A stretch of DNA of 5,800 nt, taken from contig DATDMT010000135.1 in the NCBI GenBank assembly GCA_036518635.1, positions 1 through 5,800 of the forward strand, read 5' to 3'. The DNA comes from AWTP1-18 sp036518635. Its GTDB lineage: Bacteria > Pseudomonadota > Gammaproteobacteria > Burkholderiales > Rhodocyclaceae. Below, piece by piece: positions 1 through 4,663 of this stretch. A model generated the notes under the pieces. That model ran no database searches, had not been told where the DNA came from, and was given only the letters and a program-made list of their open reading frames with translations. Each line of letters starts with the position of its first letter. Position 1 is the stretch's first letter. A program made the position numbers and the translations under genes.

Positions 1-18
1 GCCTTCCCGCCTACCTGA
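1..18 (+). CDS. Possible 3' end of an upstream gene (last five codons)
   Basis: Frame 1 is open from the window edge and reads Ala-Phe-Pro-Pro-Thr, then TGA at 16-18. The last base of that stop is the first base of the waaC ATG (TGATG). Such one-base overlaps are common between coupled genes, so a co-directional gene probably ends here. Five residues cannot identify it. The alternative is that this is untranslated leader whose TGA is there by chance. Confidence 0.35.
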   Translation, partial: AFPPT

Positions 19-974
19 TGCGCATTCTCCTGGTCAAAACCTCCTCCCTCGGCGACGTGGTGCACAACCTGCCGGCCCTCAGCGATCTGCGCCGGCTGCT
101 GCCGGAGGCGCGGATCGACTGGGTGGTGGAAGAGGGCTTCGACGTCATCCCGCGGCTGCATCCCGCGGTCGAGCGGGTGATTCCGGTGGCGGTGCGGCGT
201 TGGCGAAAATCCCTGCTGTCCGCCGCCACTTGGCGCGAGATCGGCGCTTTTCGCCGCCAATTGCGGGAAGTGGCCTACGACCGGGTGATCGACAGCCAGG
301 GCCTGCTGAAAAGCGCCTTGATCGCCGCCCAGGCCCGCCTGGCGGCCGGCGGCGAGCTTTGCGGCAACGACCGCGATTCCGCCCGCGAGCCCCTCGCCGC
401 GCGCTTCTACAGCCACTCCTGCGCCATTCCGCGGGCCGCCCATGCGGTCGAGCGCAACCGTCAGTTGGTCGCCGCCGCTATCGGCCAGGCCGGCGCCGTC
501 CTGCCTCTCGATTACGGCATCCAGTCCGCGCCGCTGGCGGCGCCCTGGCTGCCGCAGGGTGCCTATGCAGTGGCCCTCTGCGGCACCTCCCGCGCCGACA
601 AGCTGTGGCCCGAGGAGCGCTGGATCGAACTCGGCGACGCCTTGGCTCAGCGCGGTTTAACCCTGGTGCTGCCCAGCGGCAGTGCTGAGGAAGTGGCCCG
701 TGCCGGCCGCATTGCCGCCGCAGTGCCGGGTGCCGTGGCCGCGCCGCCCCTGGGGCTCTCCGAACTGGCCGGGCTGATGGCCGGCGCCCAGGCGGTGATC
801 GGCCTGGACACCGGCCTGACCCACCTCGGTGCCGCCCTCGGTTTGCCGACGATTGCCCTGTTCGCTGGCTCCGACCCGGCCCTGACCGGCGTGCATGCCG
901 GGCCGGCCGCGATCAATCTGGGCAACATCGGCCAGCCGCCCGCCGTGGTGGACGTGCTCGCCGCTCTGCCATGA
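18..974 (+). CDS. waaC: Lipopolysaccharide heptosyltransferase I (WaaC)
   Basis: This cytoplasmic, membrane-associated glycosyltransferase (GT-B fold, family GT9) moves L-glycero-D-manno-heptose from ADP-heptose to the first Kdo of Kdo2-lipid A, starting the heptose inner core. The 318-residue product is the usual length. The N-terminus (MRILLVKTSSLGDVVHNLPAL) is very close to E. coli WaaC and carries the catalytic Asp at residue 13. Further WaaC landmarks are WVVEEGF near residue 35, AVERVIPVAVRRWRK near 50-64, DSQGL near 92-96 and AREPLA near 122. The C-terminal nucleotide-sugar domain has TSRADKLWPEE (Lys195, matching the ADP-heptose-binding lysine) and DTGLTHLGAALG (Asp264). No Shine-Dalgarno is visible before ATG 18, which overlaps an upstream TGA, so translation is probably coupled. 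Its stop shares four bases (ATGA) with waaA. The DWVVEEGF and RRWRK matches favour WaaC over WaaF. Confidence 0.95.
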   Translation: MRILLVKTSSLGDVVHNLPALSDLRRLLPEARIDWVVEEGFDVIPRLHPAVERVIPVAVRRWRKSLLSAATWREIGAFRRQLREVAYDRVIDSQGLLKSALIAAQARLAAGGELCGNDRDSAREPLAARFYSHSCAIPRAAHAVERNRQLVAAAIGQAGAVLPLDYGIQSAPLAAPWLPQGAYAVALCGTSRADKLWPEERWIELGDALAQRGLTLVLPSGSAEEVARAGRIAAAVPGAVAAPPLGLSELAGLMAGAQAVIGLDTGLTHLGAALGLPTIALFAGSDPALTGVHAGPAAINLGNIGQPPAVVDVLAALP

Positions 975-2233
975 GCCGCTTCCGCTACACCCTGGCGCTG
1001 CGCCTGCTGCTGCCCTTCGCCCTGCTGCACCTGCTGTGGCGGGCGCGGCGCCAGCCGGAATATCTGCGTCACTGGAACGAACGCTTCGGCTTTTCCAGGC
1101 CCGCGAAAAGCGGCCCACTGATCTGGATTCATGCCGTTTCGGTGGGCGAGACCCGCGCCGCCCAGCCCCTGATCGCGGCGCTGCGCAGCCGCTTTCCGGA
1201 CCACCGCATTCTGCTGACCCAGACCACGCCCACCGGGCGTCAGACCGGTATCGAACTGTTCGGCGAAACGGTGGAGCGGATTTATCTGCCCTACGACTAT
1301 CCGGCCTCGGTGGCGCGCTTTCTTGACCGCTGGCAGCCGCGCTTTGGCCTGATCATGGAAACCGAGCTGTGGCCCAACCTGATCGCCGCCTGCCGGGAGC
1401 GCGGCATCCCCCTGATGCTGGCCAACGGCCGCCTGTCGGCCCGTTCGGCGCGGCGCTACCAACGCTTTCCCGCACTAACCGGCGAGGCCCTGGGCGGCCT
1501 CTCCGGCGTTGCCGCCCAGACCGAGAGCGATGCGGCACGCCTGGCTGCACTGGGCGCGGCCGAAGTGGCGGTGCTCGGCAACCTCAAATTCGACATCACT
1601 CCGCCGCCGGAGAAGCTGGCCCTGGGTGAGGAATTCCGCCGCCGCATCGGCGCCCGCCCAGTGTTCCTCTGGGCCAGCACCCGCGAGGGCGAGGAGGCGC
1701 TGCTGCTCGATGCCTGGCGCCGCGCGCCGCGGCGCGATGCGCTGCTGCTGCTGGTGCCGCGCCATCCGCAGCGTTTCGACGAAGTCGCCGGGCTATGCGC
1801 CGCTGCCGGGCTGAGGTTGCAACGGCGCTCGGCAAACGAGGATGTGGCGGCGGAGACCGACGTGCTGTTGGGTGACAGCCTGGGCGAGATGTTCGGCTAC
1901 TACGCCGCCTGCGACGTGGCGCTGATCGGCGGCAGCCTGCTGCCTTTCGGCAGCCAGAACCTGATTGAAGCTTGCGCCGTGGGGCGCCCGGCGCTGCTCG
2001 GCCCGTCCGTCTTCAACTTCGCCGAGGCGGCGGAGAACGCCCTGGCCGACGGCGCGGCGCTGGCGGTGGCCGATGCTGCCGCAGCGGTGAGCGCGGGTTT
2101 GGAATTGCTGGCGGATGGAGAGCGGCGGGCCGCCATGGGCCGCGCCGGACTGGCCTTCACCGCGCGCCATCGCGGCGCCACGGCACGGACCCTGGCCTGG
2201 CTCGAGGCCCTGCTCAGTCGAGCAGGGCGTTGA
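971..2233 (+). CDS. waaA: 3-deoxy-D-manno-octulosonic acid (Kdo) transferase (WaaA)
   Basis: This inner-membrane-anchored glycosyltransferase (GT-B fold, family GT30) transfers Kdo from CMP-Kdo to the lipid A precursor, giving the acceptor that WaaC uses. The 420 residues compare with about 425 in E. coli. An N-terminal hydrophobic stretch (about residues 8-23, LALRLLLPFALLHLLW) is the membrane anchor. Next comes HAVSVGET, with the family's catalytic Glu at residue 60, then TPTG, YLPYD, LIMETELWPNL and ANGRLSARSARRY. The C-terminal domain has GNLKFD, STREGEE, LVPRHPQRF, GDSLGEM, GGSL, GSQNLIEA and FNF, the CMP-Kdo-binding architecture. The start overlaps the waaC stop (ATGA), so no separate ribosome site is needed. 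Where E. coli has GGHNPLEA this protein has GSQNLIEA, a minor variant. Whether it adds one or two Kdo units cannot be read from sequence. The last seven codons overlap the opposite-strand tolC gene. Confidence 0.95.
   Translation: MSRFRYTLALRLLLPFALLHLLWRARRQPEYLRHWNERFGFSRPAKSGPLIWIHAVSVGETRAAQPLIAALRSRFPDHRILLTQTTPTGRQTGIELFGETVERIYLPYDYPASVARFLDRWQPRFGLIMETELWPNLIAACRERGIPLMLANGRLSARSARRYQRFPALTGEALGGLSGVAAQTESDAARLAALGAAEVAVLGNLKFDITPPPEKLALGEEFRRRIGARPVFLWASTREGEEALLLDAWRRAPRRDALLLLVPRHPQRFDEVAGLCAAAGLRLQRRSANEDVAAETDVLLGDSLGEMFGYYAACDVALIGGSLLPFGSQNLIEACAVGRPALLGPSVFNFAEAAENALADGAALAVADAAAAVSAGLELLADGERRAAMGRAGLAFTARHRGATARTLAWLEALLSRAGR
2207..2228. terminator. Perfect hairpin at the waaA/tolC convergent junction
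   Basis: GCCCTGCTC (2207-2215) and GAGCAGGGC (2220-2228) form an uninterrupted 9-bp stem around a 4-base loop, AGTC. The tolC stop (2214-2216) lies inside it and the waaA stop (2231-2233) is three bases beyond it. It can fold on either transcript, in the place of a bidirectional terminator. Neither side has a run of T after the stem, so it is not a classical intrinsic terminator. It may instead stabilise 3' ends or cooperate with Rho. The inverted repeat is certain and the function is inferred. Confidence 0.6.
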
Positions 2234-3572
2234 CCGCCTGCAGGTCCTCTTCGCCCAGGGTGCCGGCGGCGCCCTTCAGCTTGAGCAGGGCAGCCAGGGT
2301 GTCGAGGCGGGATTTCAGCAGGCGCTGGCGGGTGTCGTAGTACTGGCTCTGGGCGTTCAGCACTTCAATGTTGGTGCGGACGCCGACTTCAAACCCCAGC
2401 TTGTTGGAATCCAGGGCCGACTGGGAGGAGACCAGGGCCGCTTCCAGGGCGCGGATCTGGGCCTGGCCGGAGAGCACGCCAAGGAAGGCCTGGCGCGCCA
2501 GCAGCGCCGCCGAGCGGCGGGCGAAATCCAGGTCGGCCTGAGCCTTGTTCTTGCCCGCCACCGCCTGGTTCACCGCGGAACTGACGCCGCCGCCGGCAAA
2601 GAGCGGCAGGGTCAGTTGCAGGCCAACCACCGTCGAAGTGGTGTCGGCACCGAGGCCCGGCACTAGGGAGTAGAAGTTGGTTTGCGAGCTGCGGCCGCGG
2701 CTGGCCACCAGGTCGATGCTAGGCAGGTGTCCGGCCCGCTGGCGCGAAATTTCCTGCTCGGCCACGGTGAGTTGGGCCTGGGCGGCCTGCACCCCGTAAT
2801 AGCCTTGCTCGGCGCTGTCCACCCACTTGTCGATATTGGACGGCTGCGGCGGCTGCACGCTCATGCCCGGCTTCAAGGGCTTCAGTGCCGGATAGTCTTG
2901 GCCGGCGACCAGACGCAGTTGCTGGCGCTTCACCGCCAGATCGTTGTCGGCGGCGATTTCCTGGGCGGTCGCCAGGTCGTAGCGGGCCTGGGCGTCATGA
3001 ACTTCAACCACGGTCTTGGTGCCGACTTCGAAGGCGCGCTTGGCTTCCTCTAGCTGTTCGGCAATCGCCTTCTTGTTGGCAGTGGCGGCTTCGAGTGCGT
3101 CCATCGCCTGTAGCACGTCGAAATAGCCCTGGGCGACGCGGACGATCAGGTCCTGGCGCGCCAGGCCGAACTGGGCCTCGGCGGCGGCGACCCGGGCTTC
3201 GCCCTGGCTGTAGCCGGCAATGCGGTCCCAGCGGAAGATCGGTTGCGAGAGGCTGACGGTCCAGCCGTTGGTGTTGTAGTTCATCGAGCTGGTGGTGCTG
3301 CCCGCCGTGCGGCGCTCCACGCTGACGTCGTTGCTGTTGGTGTTGGCCGACAGCGAGATGCTCGGCAGCAGCCCAGCGCGGGCCTGGGGCAGGGCTTCGC
3401 GGCCGGCCTCAAGGCTGGCCTGGGCCGAGGCGAACTGGGCGTCGTAGCCGAGAGCGTCGCGATAGACCGCCATCAGGTCGGCCCCCCAAGCGCTGCCGAT
3501 GGACAGGCCGAACACCAGGCCGAACAGCGAGGGCAGCACAAGCTTGCGGGCGAAACGAGGGGGGCGGGACAT
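2214..3572 (-). CDS. tolC: TolC-family outer-membrane efflux/secretion channel
   Basis: This 452-residue protein belongs to the outer membrane efflux (OEP/TolC) family. It would trimerise into an outer-membrane beta-barrel with a periplasmic alpha-helical tunnel and act as exit duct for tripartite pumps or type I secretion. A signal peptide is clear: basic N-terminus (RPPRFARK), hydrophobic core (about residues 11-26), likely cleavage after SAWG at residue 30. The mature start, DLMAVYRDAL, is typical of TolC. The two OEP repeats show as matching helical segments, FEVGTKTVVEVHDAQ from residue 181 and FEVGVRTNIEVLNAQ from residue 394. Strand-like stretches around residues 70-115 (ISLSANTNSN, GWTVSLSQPIF) and 285-335 (VVGLQLTLPLFAGG) fit the barrel. 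GGAG sits six bases before ATG 3572. It is the last gene of a minus-strand run, 18 bases after the rhodanese gene, and its 3' end overlaps waaA by 20 bases. Family is sure; the pump partner is not. Confidence 0.92.
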   Translation of the reverse strand: MSRPPRFARKLVLPSLFGLVFGLSIGSAWGADLMAVYRDALGYDAQFASAQASLEAGREALPQARAGLLPSISLSANTNSNDVSVERRTAGSTTSSMNYNTNGWTVSLSQPIFRWDRIAGYSQGEARVAAAEAQFGLARQDLIVRVAQGYFDVLQAMDALEAATANKKAIAEQLEEAKRAFEVGTKTVVEVHDAQARYDLATAQEIAADNDLAVKRQQLRLVAGQDYPALKPLKPGMSVQPPQPSNIDKWVDSAEQGYYGVQAAQAQLTVAEQEISRQRAGHLPSIDLVASRGRSSQTNFYSLVPGLGADTTSTVVGLQLTLPLFAGGGVSSAVNQAVAGKNKAQADLDFARRSAALLARQAFLGVLSGQAQIRALEAALVSSQSALDSNKLGFEVGVRTNIEVLNAQSQYYDTRQRLLKSRLDTLAALLKLKGAAGTLGEEDLQAVNALLD

Positions 3573-3590
3573 CGTGATCTCCGGTGCGGT

Positions 3591-3914
3591 TCAGTAGGTG
3601 GGCATGGCCGGGTCAACCTGGCGGGCCCAGGCGTCCACGCCCCCCGTCAGGTTGTGCAGGGCGCCGAAGCCCTGCTGGGCAAGGAACATCGCCACCTGGA
3701 AGCTGCGTGCGCCGTGATGGCAGATCACCACCGTCGCCGCGTCGCGGTCGAGCTCGTCGATACGCGCCGGGACGGTACGCATCGGCACCAGCTTGGAGCC
3801 GGCGATGTGGCATTTCTCGAACTCCCAGGTCTCGCGCACATCCAGCAGCACCGGCGGGGTGCGCGCCGGATCGTCGAGCCAGGCCTTGAGTTGTTCGGCG
3901 GTGATCTGGTTCAT
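3591..3914 (-). CDS. Single-domain rhodanese-like sulfurtransferase
   Basis: A 107-residue single rhodanese domain of GlpE/PspE-like size with no signal peptide, so presumably cytoplasmic. Such enzymes carry sulfane sulfur as a persulfide on an active-site cysteine. The catalytic loop CHHGARS has Cys65, and the six-residue CxxxxR loop fits a sulfur- rather than arsenate/phosphate-handling member. Other marks are LLDVRETWEFEKCHIAGS (about residues 23-40; DVRE is the usual N-terminal motif) and NLTGGVDAWARQVDP near the end. ATG 3914 gives a full-length domain. The frame stays open upstream to about 4268, but that part lies across the methyltransferase gene and is Arg/Pro-rich, so it is a shadow. 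The methyltransferase stop is only five bases upstream and there is no strong Shine-Dalgarno, so coupled translation is likely. The sulfur donor and acceptor are unknown. Confidence 0.9.
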   Translation of the reverse strand: MNQITAEQLKAWLDDPARTPPVLLDVRETWEFEKCHIAGSKLVPMRTVPARIDELDRDAATVVICHHGARSFQVAMFLAQQGFGALHNLTGGVDAWARQVDPAMPTY

Positions 3915-3919
3915 GGCGC

Positions 3920-4573
3920 TTACAGCTTGAAGGCGGGCTTTGCGGCGCCGCCCTTCAGGTAGTCGGCAGCGGTTTCGAATAGATTGACACGGCTGTAGCT
4001 CTGCTCGGCGACACGGGTTACCAGTACCGCCTCCATCACCGGCACTTGGCCGACGATGGCGAACAGGCGGCCCTTGACCTTGAGCTGGGCGAGCAGCTCT
4101 TCGCTGATCTCGGTGACGGCGCCGGAGACCACGATGACGTCGTAGGGGGCGTGGGCGGAGAGGCCGCGCAGGCCGTCGCCGGTTTCCACCGCGACATTGC
4201 CGATGCCGGCGTTGCGCAGGTTTTCCCGGGCGCGATCGGCCAGGGCCGGGGCCACTTCGATGCTCCACACCTGGTCGGCGTGGGCGGCCAGCAGGGCGGC
4301 CATGAAGCCGGAGCCAGTGCCGATCTCCAGCACCTTTTCGTGCTTCTTCAGGGCCAGGGCCTGCAGCGCCTGGGCTTCGATCCGCGGCGGCAACATGGCG
4401 GCACCATTGCCCAGCGGAATCTCGGTGTCGGCATAGGCCAGGTTGCGGTAGGCGGCGGGAACGAAGTCCTCGCGGCGGACGGCGGACATCAGGTCGAGGA
4501 CGTTCTGATCCAGCACCTCGCAGGGGCGGATCTGCTGTTCGACCATGTTGAAGCGGGCTTGCTCGAGATTCAT
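3920..4573 (-). CDS. Divergent Pcm-family (protein-L-isoaspartate O-methyltransferase-like) SAM methyltransferase
   Basis: A 217-residue class I methyltransferase of the PCMT family, by homology a SAM-dependent methylator of isoaspartyl carboxylates in damaged proteins. The SAM site is intact: motif I VLEIGTGSGF (81-90), the acidic post-I residue Glu106 in VWSIEV, GDGLRGL (132-138) with Asp133, and PYDVIVVSGAV (143-153). The N-terminal region is family-like (MVEQQIRPCEVLDQNVLDLM, then VRREDFVP). Where classical Pcm has an IG-x-GQTISQP segment for isoaspartyl substrates, this protein reads PLGNGAAMLPPRIEAQAL (53-70), and the usual TAAP after motif II is SGAV. Substrate specificity is therefore uncertain and I give no gene symbol. 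GGAG lies six bases before ATG 4573. It leads the methyltransferase-rhodanese-tolC run, five bases ahead of the rhodanese gene, with an operator-like palindrome 29 bases upstream. Confidence 0.88.
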   Translation of the reverse strand: MNLEQARFNMVEQQIRPCEVLDQNVLDLMSAVRREDFVPAAYRNLAYADTEIPLGNGAAMLPPRIEAQALQALALKKHEKVLEIGTGSGFMAALLAAHADQVWSIEVAPALADRARENLRNAGIGNVAVETGDGLRGLSAHAPYDVIVVSGAVTEISEELLAQLKVKGRLFAIVGQVPVMEAVLVTRVAEQSYSRVNLFETAADYLKGGAAKPAFKL

Positions 4574-4650
4574 TGAAGGCTCCAGGGAGAAAGCGCCCTA
4601 AATATCAGCATATGCTAATACACGGACAGCGGGAGGGAAAGACATGCATT
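4574..4650 (-). promoter_or_regulatory. Intergenic leader before the methyltransferase-rhodanese-tolC run
   Basis: This 77-base gap is the only sizeable non-coding stretch in the window and is markedly more AT-rich than its surroundings in the middle. It holds one arm of the RND 3' hairpin (4629-4638), an 18-bp near-palindrome (4603-4620) and GGAG (4580-4583). A promoter for the downstream run is plausible here. TATTAG, TATGCT and GATATT are weak -10-like hexamers on the minus strand, but none has a convincing -35 at 16-18 bases. I therefore cannot assign a start site, and read-through from the RND gene remains possible. Confidence 0.45.
4603..4620. promoter_or_regulatory. 18-bp near-palindrome, probable repressor operator
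   Basis: The core AGCATATGCT (4607-4616) is a perfect 10-bp palindrome. Allowing one mismatch pair, symmetry extends to 18 bp: half-sites TATCAGCAT and, read on the other strand, TATTAGCAT agree at eight of nine positions. It is an AT-rich island in GC-rich DNA, 29 bases upstream of the methyltransferase start, where a dimeric regulator would be expected to bind. TTAG-type half-sites recall operators of some ArsR-family repressors, but that assignment is only a guess. With a stem this short and AT-rich, and no T run after it, a terminator role is less likely. Confidence 0.5.
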
Positions 4651-4663
4651 TTATCCCTCCCGC
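4629..4663 (-). terminator. Stop-straddling inverted repeat at the 3' end of the RND permease gene
   Basis: On the plus strand GCGGGAGGGA (4629-4638) is perfectly matched by TCCCTCCCGC (4654-4663), a 10-bp stem with a 15-base loop. On the minus-strand mRNA the first arm is in the last codons of the RND gene (Arg-Glu-Gly), the stop TAA (4651-4653) opens the loop, and the second arm is untranslated. The GC-rich stem at a gene end suggests a terminator or 3'-stabilising hairpin. The sequence after it (TGTCCGTG) has no T run, so intrinsic termination would be weak. Confidence 0.5.

Noticed and set aside
647..1462. Long antisense open frame (271 codons) across the waaC/waaA junction
   Set aside because: It lies opposite two well-identified genes, has low-complexity Gln/Ala/Gly/Arg composition and no recognisable domain. 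Long shadow frames are expected in GC-rich coding DNA.
1717..1735. 8-bp GC-only inverted repeat (GCGCCGCG / CGCGGCGC, 3-base loop) inside waaA
   Set aside because: It encodes an Arg/Ala/Pro run with GC-biased codons. Such stems arise readily from composition and it lies mid-gene.
2700..3260. Possible frameshift or pseudogene in the middle of tolC
   Set aside because: The frame is continuous from signal peptide to stop and both OEP repeats are intact.
3243..3962. Plus-strand open frame of 239 codons opposite tolC, the rhodanese gene and the end of the methyltransferase gene
   Set aside because: It crosses three minus-strand genes and their gaps, has composition typical of a reverse-complement shadow and no domain.
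3915..4268. Upstream in-frame extension of the rhodanese gene giving a 225-residue product
   Set aside because: The extra part overlaps the methyltransferase gene and is Arg/Pro-rich. ATG 3914 already gives a complete rhodanese domain five bases after the methyltransferase stop.
4046..4576. Plus-strand open frame of 176 codons opposite the methyltransferase gene
   Set aside because: It mirrors the methyltransferase gene almost exactly and reads as Gly/Val/Asp/Gln-rich shadow sequence.
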